Assembly: GCA_949318235.1 (NCBI GenBank)
Contig: OX439127.1
Span: 23,025,791-23,089,790, forward strand
Reading direction: 5' to 3'
DNA length: 64,000 nucleotides
DNA from: Ecdyonurus torrentis
Taxonomy: Eukaryota > Arthropoda > Insecta > Ephemeroptera > Heptageniidae
A program made the translations under genes and the position numbers. The notes under the pieces were generated by a model. That model did no database searches, was not told the origin of the DNA, and was given only the letters and a program-made list of their open reading frames with translations. Positions 15,902-29,661 of the stretch are shown piece after piece; within the stretch, counting starts at the first letter, position 1, and every line of letters begins with the position of its first letter.

Positions 15902-16431
15902 GACAAGTTGCCTTGTATTTAGCTCGATAAAATAACGTCCCATTCGTACAATACTTTTGACAAATTTTTAGATAATAATTATAAAATTTTCATATACGTT
16001 TCTGTTACGTACAATGAATAGCATTCTTAAATAATGTACTTATTTTAATATTTTTATTATTAAATGTTTTTTTTTAAATAATAAAGTAATTTGAACGAGT
16101 GAAGAAAATAAATTAAATTAAATCCAATTTATCATGAAGATTGAGAGTTGAGACTATATAAATATTGACCGACAGAATATAGATTAAGTGCATTTCTGGT
16201 TCAAAATTTGATTGCGAAGAAATGCACGCGGTAGTTAAAGTCGACTTCTAAGTTTGTATGTAGCAGCAAAATGAAAAGAAAAAAAAAAGTCAGTCTAAGT
16301 TAAACTGATTATCAGAAAGCTGTGAGATACGGGCGACTGAGGTAAGCAAGCTTACTGGTTAAAGCCTCAAAGCTAATCACTTGGTGTACCACGTTAATTT
16401 GCACCATGTGAGGCACAAGCATGCTCTACTA

Positions 16432-16432
<1 letters not shown>

Positions 16433-16491
<59 letters not shown>
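16433..16491. repeat. (CT)n microsatellite
   Basis: CT tract of about 59 bp. Confidence 0.97.
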
Positions 16492-16498
<7 letters not shown>

Positions 16499-17652
16499 CA
16501 AGACTCGAGATGCGACAGAAATAAGCGGCTAACTCTAAAAGCACGCCACGTACATCTCATTAAAATCATATCATATTATGTGTATACATACACACGAAGT
16601 GTACAGCTCATTATTTACGTAATTGACATGTTATGAAATGTATCATGATGTAATATTGAAGAGTAGTATAATAAACTCAATAATCGATAAAAAAAAAACT
16701 ATGTTTGTATATACAGCAATTTTCATTTAAAAAAATGTACTTTTATAATAGTTATAAAAGGAATGATAAAGAAAAACCAGCTTATGGTATTGCAAAAAAA
16801 CATATAAAAACTATATAGCTATACAACTGTTTAACAAATATTTAAATATAAAATAATTCATTAGAAAAACGCATAATCATTATACAACTTATATTTAAAA
16901 TGCTATTTGTAAGTACTATTCAAAATGTTAAATGAGTTTAAGGATTAAATTAATTTTAAAGGTTGAATGATAGAAATTTCAATTATATACAAATGCATCA
17001 CAAAAAATGCAATTAATACAAAATCAACGTACCGTTAAAAAAAAATATTCAAATGAAATTGAATTAACGTGGAAATCATGATATACGGATAAATAAATAA
17101 AATAGCTAATATATATAATGAAAAAATTACATCGCAAAAAATGTTGCCAATATACGTAAATGATTTTCTTTCCATCAGAATAAATAATATAAAAAATTTA
17201 CAATACAAAAGTTTTAGATCGCTCCTTAAATGAGGATAGATATATATGAGATCTGGGTAATGAAATAAAAAGTTAGATGCCTCCATCTATTCCCGAGTGC
17301 TTAGTAAGTTTGGCAGACAAAAGCGCAGTACCTACCATACTGTTGGATGCTTCTTGTTACACACGGCAACATATTTCAAATTACTAAACTAAAAAGTTAC
17401 AAATAAATACAGTGAACCACAATGTACAATACGTATAGTACCAACTTGTAATTTACTCTCAAGTACTCGATGACTTTTGAGAGCTAGTCTAACTAATAAG
17501 AACAATTTTGTTGTTCTTATTTTATTTAAAATGCATTGACATCATTCTTTTAACACAATTTATTTTAAATTGTATTTTTAAACATATATGTGAGATTCAA
17601 AGCTAGTTACATTTTACAACGACCTAATTGTTTTCTAGAAGTGCTAAATACG

Positions 17653-17698
<46 letters not shown>
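17653..17698. repeat. Poly-A tract, 46 bp
   Basis: Uninterrupted A run; no retroelement body is recognisable upstream. Confidence 0.95.
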
Positions 17699-17699
<1 letters not shown>

Positions 17700-18600
17700 A
17701 CTTTTATGCGGTCAACCAAGGGTGACTTGTTTGTATTCTTATATACCTGTCACCTATTGTGACATAAAATTTTCTATTTGTTTAGACTTAAATAGTTTTG
17801 TCTTTAAATAATACCTTAAGAAATACAAGTAGAGAGTGAGAGAGAGAGATAGAGAGAGAGATAGTGAAACAAAATATCGTTGGCATAATTTAAATGAAGA
17901 TTTATGTTCATTAAATACTTCGAACGTCGTTCTTTTCGTAGGCGATTGTTAAACGACAAGTCACTGATACTTTATATAAATTACCTTAACGAATTTCTAA
18001 AAATATCCCATACTGAAAAACATTTTTACTAGAAGTTATATAATATATAAATTTGTGACTATTTGTAATTAATTATTTTAATTGCGTTCATGAATAAATA
18101 TTTATGACAAAAAAAATTTGTTATCTTGGCTTGTTATTATATACATAGTTGTAGTATCTATATAATATACATTTTATTAAGTTAGTTCAGATATATGAAT
18201 GATGTTGTGTGTCTGTATATCTATATACTCCTCTTCCCTCCTTGAAAATCTTCATCTTATCAAAAAAAAAAAAAAAAAAAAAACGATAACCCCCTACCCT
18301 CCTTCCTGCGCTTTCACAACTTAACTTCTCCCTCGATTACTTGAATAAATAATACGAGAATTACATCAAAATATAGGAAAATTAATGATAAATCTAATGT
18401 AAACATCCAGTATTTATGTAGGAAAAATGATGAAATTAAATAATAAAAGTGTAAAAATCATGCTGAAATGAATAGTAACAATTACAGTAATAATAATAAA
18501 CTAATATTTTACTATTATTTGCATATTAATTATTAATTAGTATGACAGATTCATTTATAGTATTTAAATATTATAAAGTAAATAAACTTCATCATAAGTT

Positions 18601-18640
<40 letters not shown>

Positions 18641-19455
18641 ACATGTATAATATTATTATAACATGAAGCCAAGTAGTCTTAAAAAAAAAAAAAAAAAACT
18701 CGTTCACACTATTTTTCGAAAGAACTTTTATCTCAATTGTTTACCATATTTAAAATGTGTGATATAAAACTTACTTTTAAAATTTATGAGTACAAATAAA
18801 ATATACACTACAATATAATATAATATAATAAAAAACAAATCTTAGTAAAGTTATATTTACAATCATAAGGATTTTGTGGTTCAATCCATACGTAAACAAA
18901 ACAAGAATAAAATTTTGATCATAATTTATTCATATAAATGACAAATTGGTTTATTAAATAAATACAAAACAGTTAATTTTTGTACTGTATATTATTTTCA
19001 ATTTTATTATTATATACTGTAACATAGTATAGCTTTAATAAATATATTATTATACATATCTGAATAGAGCTGTTATTGATTATATATATACAGTAATATT
19101 GATTCTCTTTTGGCTTAGAAAATTGTTATATTTTTTATGATATTATTTTAGTTTAAGCTTGTAACGCAAAGGTTCATCCCATTCACTTGGGGGCTAAAAA
19201 AACTTCAGTTCCTCAGTCGGGCTATAAAAAGTTTCAAATATGATACGTTCTGTGTTAAAGGACACCGAACAGATATACATTTTCTTTTCTTTATACCAGG
19301 TAAATTTTGTTTTTAAATTTTATATTATTTATGAAACATAAAAAAAGCTAAATTATTAGATTGAAATCCCTTCTCAAAATTTTTATATTATTTATACATT
19401 GGAAAGCTAACAAATATATTAAATGTTTTTTTCAAAACGAAAGTAATTAATTCAA

Positions 19456-19530
19456 ATTCAAATTAGTTCTTTATTCAGCAACAGAGCAAGTCCAAATACA
19501 CTGAATATAATAGAGTCAAAACAATACAAA
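19456..19530. repeat. Dispersed repeat fragment F, copy 2
   Basis: ATTCAAATTAGTTCTTTATT, CAGCAACAGAGCAAGTCC and CTGAATATAATAGAGTC match copy 1 at 1010-1085 with scattered changes. Confidence 0.5.
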
Positions 19531-19549
19531 AAGACAAAACAAACATAAA

Positions 19550-19640
19550 AGACACATCGTCCATGCCTCAATCAAACCTCCCTCCAAACGCATGCAAAGA
19601 TACGTCTGGAGGGAGGTCGGACCACGGCATGGACGATATA
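19550..19640. repeat. Short hairpin-forming inverted repeat
   Basis: ATCGTCCATGCC and CCTCCCTCCAAACG pair with CGTCTGGAGGGAGG and GGCATGGACGAT. Just after the dispersed repeat at 19456-19530. Confidence 0.6.
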
Positions 19641-21405
19641 AAACAAGAAAAGAGAGAGAAAAAAAAATTAGTTTTTTATTGCACGTAATTTTAAAACCGA
19701 ATACTGCATACAACTGCACACGTGCTCAAATCATCAAATCATTGTGTGTGTGTGGATAACGAAGGAACAACGATGTATATTTTGTCATATTATATCATCT
19801 TTTCTTCATGTTTTCTGTCATTATTTATTGTTTCAATAAAATACCACTTCTTGAGTGTATCAATTATATTGTGACAGAAATGTTAAAACAAAGATCTCTT
19901 TAGTATAGGAAATCAAATCGAACAGTGACAGATAAGAAATATAAAAGTTTACTGAAAGTAATAAAAAAAAATTATAAAAAAAAGAATAATAAAATAATAA
20001 TAAAATTAAAAAAAATACTATAGTAAAGTAAATTCAAAAAGCCGTTCTCATAAAGTCACTTGTTATATCACCATTGAATTTAACGATTCTTCAAATTAAT
20101 CTTTATTAATTAATGTCAAAAACTTTTCACAGAGTAAATAAAAGTTTGCTCTAGTAGTGAATGGTTTGAGTAATTAAAAATTTTTAGCTTAATAAATCAT
20201 CAGGCACAGAAATCAATATCGATACTGTCTTGGAATATTTGAGTAAAAATTATTTTGGTAAAGTGAAAAAGTCGAATTACAAATTAAACCACCATAACGC
20301 CTGCAAAAAATGCTAGTATAGGCAGCCCGCGCAGCACTCGCAAACATACCACGAATACGTTTCGCTCGTTAAAATGTGGTAACTTTCAATCTTACGAAAT
20401 ATTTGAAACTAAAATTACTATTTATTATGTAAAAGCAAATCTCTTAATTGTGTTAACTTAATTATTTTGTTTCCTGATTGGAATTTTTTTATTTTGGATC
20501 AGTGACACACGCAGGTAGTATTGTACGTCGCCGTTATAGAAATAACTTTTCATAGACGTTGAACATGTGCAAATTCTTTTATTTCAATGATAATTAAATT
20601 TATTTACTGTTTCCTAGCTTTGTTATTGAAATGTTCGGACAGCACGTAGTTCGTAGTAAGCTCATTAATGTCTGTTAAAACCATTTGAAATTCATTTTAA
20701 AGTTATTTGAGAAATTATTATTACGCATTCATTTTTCTTACTTATATTTGTGTTGATAATTTGAAATAAAAACATCACTGAATATAAAATTTCATGTAGG
20801 AAAGCATATGTATATTAAAACTTAAATACTTTTTACATTGTAGACTTATTATTTTAACAGTAGAAATTTAAACTGTGAAAAAACTACACAAAATATTTTT
20901 GTTTTGAGTTTTGATGCTGGATTATACGACGTAGACTGTTTTGAAACTTAACTTTATGATAATTTTTAAACTTTTTAGAGATATTTGACACTTGAAACAA
21001 GTTTATCAATATTATATAGGGCTTTTCTTCTCACGCCCTCTAACGCCAACGATCTCAGCTGAGCGCAGTAGGCGCACATGTCAATCTACCGGCACGTGCC
21101 ACCCACCGCAACTTCAATAAAAATGCAAAATCACGAAGACCCCGCTCTCAAAATTATTCCAATGCACCACTCAACAGAACTGACATTTCATTAAATATCA
21201 ATATCGAAAATTTTAACTTTAATTTATTAATTGTAAGTTTGAAGAAATTTTGATACTTGCACATGGACACAGAAAAAATAAAAATCATGCAAATGCCACA
21301 GTACGTACGTTCTTTCTCTTTTTCTGTGACCGAATTCATGGTACGAATAATGATTGATATTGTCAATGATAACAAAAATTGAGATGCTTTTTTTTTGGTA
21401 CTTAC

Positions 21406-21454
21406 CTATTGGCAGTGAGCGCCAGCGAGTTTTCCTCTTGGATTTTTTGCCCAT
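21406..21454 (-). CDS. Possible first coding exon (16 residues) of an unidentified minus-strand gene
   Basis: In a GC-rich island an ATG in strong context (ATTACCATGG) opens MGKKSKRKTRWRSLPI and runs into a consensus donor (AATAG/GTAAGTACC). The frame is also open upstream to about 21558, after a TGA codon at about 21559-21561, and reads plausibly as protein (LLPARLPDQEADDG, SGSVRGGGG). The start may therefore lie further upstream or in an earlier exon. The rest of the gene would lie at lower coordinates; I found no convincing partner exon. Confidence 0.38.
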
Positions 21455-21900
21455 GGTAATTCCTCCTCCTCCTCGTACGCTACCACTCAGCGTGGAGCCG
21501 TCATCAGCTTCTTGGTCAGGCAGTCTAGCGGGCAACAATACACCTAATTTGCACTTGGGCCTAGCTCACTCGCGCAGAGAGTGTCCTTTTCGCGTGAGTC
21601 AATTGTACACCAAGTGTGAGCCAACAACTCCTGGAGGCCTCGTGCTCCTCCTGTTCGAGCGCGTGTTCTCGCAGCGCCAAGTCGTCTTGTAGGCACCGTA
21701 GCTGCTGCTGGTGCGTCGCGCTGCCGGTTCGTGCACAACCCAGTCTCTCTCCGACACCGACTCCCGGCAAATGTGCGCGCCTCACAGGCGACATCACCGG
21801 AATAACACTGAAACAAACATTAATCCTAATCAACCATTGGTTCAAAATAAACCGCGAGTTAAGTTTGAAGCAATCACGCACCACGTGTGGTAATTATCTC
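21410..21900. promoter_or_regulatory. CpG-rich island, candidate promoter/5' exon region
   Basis: About 490 bp with many CpGs in otherwise AT-rich DNA. On the minus strand, codons around 21615-21720 read QQQLRCLQDDLALREHALEQ, which looks like a short coiled-coil exon but has no clear splice borders. The island is the best candidate in the left half for a transcription start or coding sequence. Confidence 0.4.
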
Positions 21901-24900
21901 GTGAGATTGCGTCAGATAATTAAACATGCTTAACGTATCACACTCACACACACAAATCGCATAATGTTTAAATAATATGCGGGTAATCTGAATAACTCAT
22001 TTTAAATTGTTTAAATATATTTTACATTATGGTAAATAAAAGTGACCCACCCGTAAGCAATGACAACCAAAAATTATAATGGTAGCTATATTTCCATACA
22101 TACAGCTGACTTTTTCCATATTCATTTTCTGTTACAACTAACTTTTAAGCCAGCCTTATATTTATTACATAGCTTTATATTCACAAACAATCCGAAAGAA
22201 TGAAGAAGAAAAAGAAGAAAAACAACAACATTTAAATGTTGAATTTTTATATTTACGTCATAGAGATTTTGAGTACCAAACATTTCTGGCAATTATACTT
22301 ATACAGTTCAATAATCTTTTATTTTTTCTTTAATATTTTAACATTATACCATATGGGTTATGCATTTTAGAATATGAATGAAATGATGAAATTATTCTTA
22401 TTTTAAATTAAAAAATGTCTCTTTAATAAATTGTCGACAATCTCATTGATTAAACATGAGTGCAAAGTAAAGGATTTGTAGCTTTTATGTTATATAACAC
22501 ACACCGCTCCCTATATGCTAACGTAATATGTATACATTGTACCACACATATCGCTCTTTAAGTTTATTGATTAAATTGTCGCTTAAGTATTAAAATAAAC
22601 CATTTTCCTCGCCCGTTCTTCTCCAGTACACAATCTAATTATTATTACTATTATTTTATTTACACGCGTTTTAAATCTATTTCCATTCTTTTCTCTTCTT
22701 TTTTCTCTTTTCTATTTTAATCCAGTATAAGAAAAAATTAGCTTTATTACAAATTTGAAATCATACATCTATTAAATAAAAAAAAACTAATTTTATCAAC
22801 TTTAAATACAACATTCATTTAATTAAGTAAATATACAGTATATAAAATACTGTATGGTAGGTTAAATATTGTTTCATATCAATATCTGATCTATATTATA
22901 TATATTTATAATTTGATTATATATAATAAGAGCATGTATATATATAATATTATATATATACACACACACACACATATGGATTCATTAATTAAGCATAATT
23001 GCTAAATGCTAATAAAAAATAGTTTGATTATTAATAACTAATAACGTTGCAGGAGACTGTCTCCGTATGCTTCATAAAAAACAAACATATTATTATCCTT
23101 TACAGAGACTGACACAATTCATTTCAAAAGGTTTCATAATGATATACAATAATTAATCACTTGCAAAAAATTTGTTTTATAAATAAATTAATGAAATGTG
23201 GTGGAAGCATAGGTAAGTTGTGTCCCAGTTTAAAAAGTAGAGACATTGAATTCGGGAAATTTGGGAAAATTTGAGAAATTCAGGAATTTGATACTTAAAA
23301 TTTTGAAAAAGAAAGTAAAAAATTCAAAGTCCGATTTCAAAAATAGCATCGGAAAAACAAAACTTATTGTTAGCGTATTAGGAGTTTGGGGGTTTGAAGG
23401 GTCATATATTTGAACGTAATTAAATAATAACAATAATAATAAAAAAGAAAAGAAAAGGCATTGACTATTGACCCTGAAATTCATCAAAGTTGAAATTAAA
23501 GGAAAATTTACTTTAATTTGATTTTCTCATGCCCAAGAACCTAGAAACCATTACAATTATCTTTCTTGAGTACTGGAGAAACTACCGTAAATTGCCCTAG
23601 AGTCTCTACATAGATAAAACAACTATAGAAATAAATGAGTTACTGTAAGTCATGAAATTTTACAGTTGACTTTTAAACTTTTTTTTTTTTTTTTTTTACT
23701 ATATTTTATAAAACAAATAATTCATTTTTTTTATTATTTCATTAAAGCTGATGAACTAACACAGAAAAATAACAACATAATGTTTGTGATTACCACCGAG
23801 TAGAAACAATTATCCGAAAAATTATAATAATTTTATCGATGTTAAAAATCTAGGAGATCTAACAAAGTTTATTAATCTATAATTATTTAATGAAATCTTT
23901 TTAGTTAACATGTTTCCTGTAAAGCAAATTATTGGAAGTGATAATTTTTAAGTTAAAAATTTTAACATATACAAACTTCGTGTTTTCTGTATAATTACAA
24001 TGATTTTTACAATGACGAGACATATATATAACATTGATTTTTCCCAATGTTTGGGTTATTTGTAAGAACTTAATTTTAGTTTTATCTATAGTCTGCATGG
24101 TCATCCTGACAAGAGAAAATTACGTAATATTATACGAGTCATCATGGTTTTAATGCACGAATAAAAAGTATAAAAACTCTACTAGTGCAACAAACAAAAA
24201 CATATTACTGTCCTAAAATGCACTGTCATTGATTCAAGACGGAAACCAAATATTCAAAAACTGTAAGAAGTTATCAATTATAGTTGTTCACCTCTGGCAG
24301 TTATTTTATAAAGAATAAAACTATAACTATATACAAAAAGTTAAATAATATTTTTCAACAAAACGTTGAGAGAGAGAGAGAGAGAGCATTAATTGAAAGA
24401 GGTTTTTCTCGTTCCGTAGTTGTCATTGTCTGCATTTACCAATAAAGTTAATATAAATATAAACAGGCTCTTTGTAAATTTAAACATTTCATACAAAATT
24501 ATACATAAGCTCTGCATGTCATTATAATCGTCATTATATAGAATTAAAAATTGTATTCCTCTACATGCAAATAAATCATTAAATAAATCAATATATTTCA
24601 TCAATAATGTAGAAACCCATAATTATTTAAATGCATTAACAACTTTTTGTCCTTTCCTTACCTATAGGCCTATGTACGATTCTTTAGTTTACAAGTATCA
24701 TAAGTTATTGTGAGAACTTAAAAGACTATAATTATACATTGACAGAAGTCATTATTGTCATGAAATATAATAAAACATAATGCAAGGTTACCAGAAACCA
24801 GAGACAGGAATGACGTATTTCAAAACATAATGAATAGCAGGGAAAGTATTTTTAAATGTTACCTATTCAATTTGGCTTGCTTGAAAATATTTTTACATAA

Positions 24901-25139
24901 ATTTGTATAATGGAAATCTCAGCTATAGCAGTGATATTATATTTCTACTTTTAGAACAAACCTATGTCGTGACTTTTTAATAAAGTTTAAAATCTCACAT
25001 CTCTGTTTTACGTCAGCAGAAAATTTTGTGTACTCACATCTCACGTGTAATACCGTTGCAATTATTTAGTTGTATTTATTTATTAAATAAGGCACTTTTA
25101 TCATTTTAATACATAAATTCGTTAACTTAAAATAAATTA

Positions 25140-25142
<3 letters not shown>

Positions 25143-25206
<64 letters not shown>
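25143..25206. repeat. (CT)n microsatellite
   Basis: CT tract of about 64 bp. Confidence 0.97.
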
Positions 25207-25211
<5 letters not shown>

Positions 25212-25778
25212 AGAGAATAAATATTTGAAAACAGTTAATTCAAAAATAAAATTTGTAGTTTTTGACTGTATTTATTGAACTCTGCTATTTTTTTATAAGG
25301 TCACTTACTTTTTTTGTAATAAAAACTTCTGAATGAATATATTTTATCAACGATAGCATACTTAAAACAAATTAACGAAATAAAAATTAAGAAATACAAT
25401 TTGGTAAATAACTTTATTATAATAACTGTTATTATTAGTTATTAATCTAACGTAAGTAATGAAATCAGCGAACGAGGCGTGTCCCTCCCTACCGTGCCTG
25501 ATAAATTTAGAATTGATTTATTTTGTACCTCTGACACAATGTGTCACGTATTCGCCATATTCAGCAATTTTCCCATTTTAAACTTCCCTATAGGGGACTA
25601 TTACATGTAGTAATGTTTAATTATATAAATAAATGCTTGCTTACGGTTAAAATAGTAATAAATTGTTATTATTTGTATGTATCTAATAATTTATTTGAAC
25701 AATTTGTAACTATGAATGTATTTTTATATTTTCAAACATTGTACGATGTAACATAATTATGTCATATAGAAAAGACTG

Positions 25779-25781
<3 letters not shown>

Positions 25782-25843
<62 letters not shown>

Positions 25844-25854
25844 TATATATAATA
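25782..25854. repeat. (TA)n microsatellite
   Basis: TA tract with two AA phase breaks. Confidence 0.97.
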
Positions 25855-26584
25855 AGAGAAAAAAAAGTTTTGAGATTTTACAAAGAAAACACGTGCTTGT
25901 TAATTCTAAATGAGTCATTAGTGAAACGTTGAATGCACGAGTTTTGTTTGTTAGTTTTGCTTCTTTATTATTATTTTTTCTTTAATATAAATACGAGCAA
26001 ATTAGCTTTCTTAAAAATCTCAATTCTATACAAACGTATAATTTATCAACTTTAATTTAAGGATAAATAGGTTTATGATATCAAAAGTTATTCTATATAT
26101 CATATAAAAATATTATCCAACATCATATTCATATCTATAATGACCTTTAATTTAATTATATCATTTAGACTATATATGATATTATAAATTTTCCCATTAT
26201 TAGCGCACAATGTCCAACATAAATCGCTGCAAATGATATGCGAAAAGTAGATTAAAAAGATTATAACGTAGTGATAATGCAGGAGGTGAGGGGTGGGGAT
26301 CTAGAGAATAGAGATGACAAACAGCTGCCGTAACATTTAACTGGAGAAGTTGAGACACACTGGATTTGATTATGCTCTTCAATACATAATGACAATATGG
26401 AGACTCCCACCCCTCCTTTTGCATCCTATATATATTTATGTATCTGTGCTTTGTAGTCACACACACCGCACTGCCATACCGCGCCGCATAAGCGGCAGGG
26501 GACGACGGATGGGGCTAATTATAAATGAGGCCAGAGTAAAACTTCTGCAGCGGCACACTCTGTATAGCTGGTGTCTTTTTCGTG

Positions 26585-26615
<31 letters not shown>

Positions 26616-26877
26616 CATTATTTAAAGGTATTAAAAATAATAATAATAATAATAATAAAAAATGAAATGAAATGAAATGAAGTAAAAGTCAATGGCAAAG
26701 TTAGTATTATTTATGTCTTTATATTTTTTATTATATGCTGAAATTTCTTCATAAATCAAGCTAAATTTACTATCACTGTAGGTCTTATTATACTGTATCT
26801 GTGTTTTTACTATGTACTGTATAATATCAAAGAAAAGTTATATAATATTGTTCATGTGTTTCTTCATTTGCTTTATT

Positions 26878-26892
26878 TATTTATTAAGTTAT

Positions 26893-26931
<39 letters not shown>

Positions 26932-26960
26932 TTATTTGTTTGTTATTTGTTTGTTTGTTT
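26878..26960. repeat. (TTTA)n / (TTTG)n microsatellite
   Basis: TTTA tetranucleotides shifting to TTTG. Confidence 0.93.
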
Positions 26961-28242
26961 ATTCACTTATTTATTCATTAAAATTCATATGTATACTTTT
27001 ATTCTTACATTTTAGTTCCCGCGGAAGTAGTATATTTAATTTAATTCGAAGACAAAGCAAAAGTTTAAATAAAGTAATTACGTAGTAATTTAACTATTCA
27101 TTATTATTTTTGAATTAAATATTAGCGAGTGTAAATTAAAAAGCAGTCTCTACAGTATAGAGAGCTTAAGCTTATTATGGTATTACTCTTTCATGTATTT
27201 TATAATATATAGCCGACAGGAAAAGCTATGTTATTATAGCATTTCTGTGAATAATATATTCTCATTACACTGTGGATGTACGCTGTCTGTTATGATACTA
27301 CACCAGAAAGAATTAATTATTTTTTTCCCCTTCATATTATTGTCAACGTTTCTTTTTAGCAATAGTTGGCGCCGTAAGAAAGTGTTAATTGAGTTTTTTT
27401 TTATAACCACACAAGTTTTTGAGTTTTGCTAATTACAAAGCAAGCTGACTTGGACATAAAATATATTTTCTTTAAACAAAAATATGCAAAGCTACGACTT
27501 TAAAGCAATATAATACGAAATCACTTATTAATGAAAAGCATGTTTAAAAATATAGAAACCAAAACGCATTGATATATACTATAAGTTTATTTTTCCTAAA
27601 AGCTTTTTTGGATTAAAGCTCCAATTCTAGTTTTTCAACTGCTCATGAATAAAATTCAACGTTTAAAAAACTATTTTTGCATGATTTAAATTGTTATTTT
27701 GACATTTTTACTGATGCAAAAGCAAAAAGTAAAAATATACGCTTAGCATTTAAAATATTAAAATGAAAATTAATTTACTTGTGCTCAAAATTGTGATAAA
27801 AAAAAATACAGATCAAAATAAAGTAGCTGTACACAATTACTTTTGTAAATGAGAATATTGGTTTACTTATATACACGCATTGCAAATAGTACAGAGGTTA
27901 TTGGCATGTGTCAAAAACGCGCCGAATGTTGGGGTATTGGGGAGAATAGAAAATCAGGTGCAAGTGAGGCGCCTCTGACAGTACTGATGAACTGAACCGG
28001 GCCACGTTAGTACCAAAGAATGCATCACCAAGAAGGAAGGGGAGTTTTTTTTTTTTTTTTTTTTTTTTGTCACGACTGAAAATAGATATGAGTTAGGAAG
28101 AAAGTGAGAGACAATATAGGGTAGATCAATCCTATTGTTTCCCATCAAATTTATACAAATTTCTTGTTTTAAATTTTTTTTTTAGTTTATTAAATTTTTT
28201 TTGTTCTTTTATTTTATGGAATTTTTTATTTGGTTCTAAGAG

Positions 28243-28244
<2 letters not shown>

Positions 28245-28329
<85 letters not shown>
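28245..28329. repeat. (GA)n microsatellite
   Basis: Pure GA tract of about 85 bp. Confidence 0.97.
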
Positions 28330-28336
<7 letters not shown>

Positions 28337-28845
28337 GAATGTTTGAATATATTTGCTTTTTACTAAATAATGATGTGAAGAGAATGATCATACCACAAAA
28401 GCAATTTCTAAATACTGCAAGATAGGTTAATCGATAACGGTTTGATCACTGACAGAGGCAGGCCAGTTTTAATTGTCCGTGCTATATATTATTATCAACT
28501 TTTGCAGAGGATGTAACACGGAATCCAGCTTCATAACATCTCTTTGTACCCCATAAAAAATATACAAAAAACAAAAACAAAAAACAAAACAAAAAGCTTG
28601 GATCTTTTATTTTTATTTTTTCATTTTTACTTAATTTTTTAATTTATTTTTTAATCAATTATTTATGCCTCTAAGTGACTCGCTGCTTATAAGTTTTAAA
28701 GTAAAGGCAATCAGCCCGACGTGAGCTGACTCTTCGAGAAACGTAAATTTCATTCTAACTATACAAACAACTAAATTTGCAAAGGACTTAAAAAAAAGTG
28801 TTATTTGCAAAATCACATGGTATGACGTCATTTCTGGCAAACGTC

Positions 28846-28847
<2 letters not shown>

Positions 28848-28894
<47 letters not shown>
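28848..28894. repeat. Poly-T tract, 47 bp
   Basis: Uninterrupted T run between TTTGCAAAATCACATGG (28804) and GCAAATCACGTGATGG (28895). Confidence 0.95.
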
Positions 28895-28896
<2 letters not shown>

Positions 28897-29493
28897 AAAT
28901 CACGTGATGGTAAAATCACGAGTGAAGATTTAGTTCTAATAGCATATTCCAGAGGGCAGGTATTGTCAACAAAAGTAAAACATTACATCAAAACTAATGG
29001 TTTTATAATTAATCCTCTAATTTTTGTGGTTTCTGTTAATCAACATGAGAGAGAGAGATTATGTTAATTTTTAATAATCTCGAATCGTTACAAAAATAAG
29101 AATTCAATTTTTAGAAAAAAAAAAAAAAAAAAAAAAAACTATAAACTTAATTTTTGACTTAAATTATTTGAAATAGAGACAAAAATAATAAATTGAAGTT
29201 TTCAAAGCACCAAATGTACATTGTTATAATATTGTCAATGTTGATATTGGATGTTGGATACATGATATCAAAAAGAAGACTTTATACTTTAGGATGCTGC
29301 TTGAGTTATTACGTGTACGGCTGTTTTACGTGTACTTCTCAATATAATAAAAATAGATTGATAAAACGGCCTGTACACAATTTGTCATTTAATATTTTAG
29401 CTAAACGATTAAGAATAGAAAATAACTCCAAAATCTGAAGAGTCGATCATCCCTAACGTTTTAAGTGGTTTTATACGAAGTAATAATAATAGC

Positions 29494-29661
29494 TATTGAC
29501 TATTAGAGGAACAACTGTTTTGAGGCTGACTTTAAGCGATTTCGCTTACATCCGCTTCCGTTTCAATGTACTGCGCATGCGTAGTACGTCAAAACGGAAG
29601 CGGATGTGAGCGAAATCGCTTTAAGTCAGTCTCAAAACAGTTGTTCCTTAAGCAGTCAATA
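29494..29661. mobile_element. 168-bp palindromic MITE, family A copy 2
   Basis: Same ends and arms as 15659-15826 (GGAACAACTGTTTTGAGGC, ACATCCGCTTCCGTTT), centre CTGCGCATGCGTAG. Differences between copies are scattered substitutions, often matched on the opposite arm. Confidence 0.82.

Larger units (their letters stand above)
12253..21399. other. Gene-free AT-rich stretch
   Basis: Microsatellites, one family A MITE, one dispersed repeat fragment and a short hairpin repeat. A small GC-richer patch at 21010-21120 (CACGCCCTCTAACGCC, CACGTGCCACCCACCGC) precedes the island at 21.4 kb. Downstream exons of the possible gene starting there would be expected here, but none is convincing. Confidence 0.55.

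Noticed and set aside
18860..18890. GGTTCAATCC as a tRNA B box
   Set aside because: No box A and no cloverleaf pairing upstream.
21544..21933. Several overlapping frames of 60-112 codons on both strands in the CpG island
   Set aside because: High G+C lowers stop frequency in all frames; at most the minus-strand segments described can be real and none has a recognised domain.
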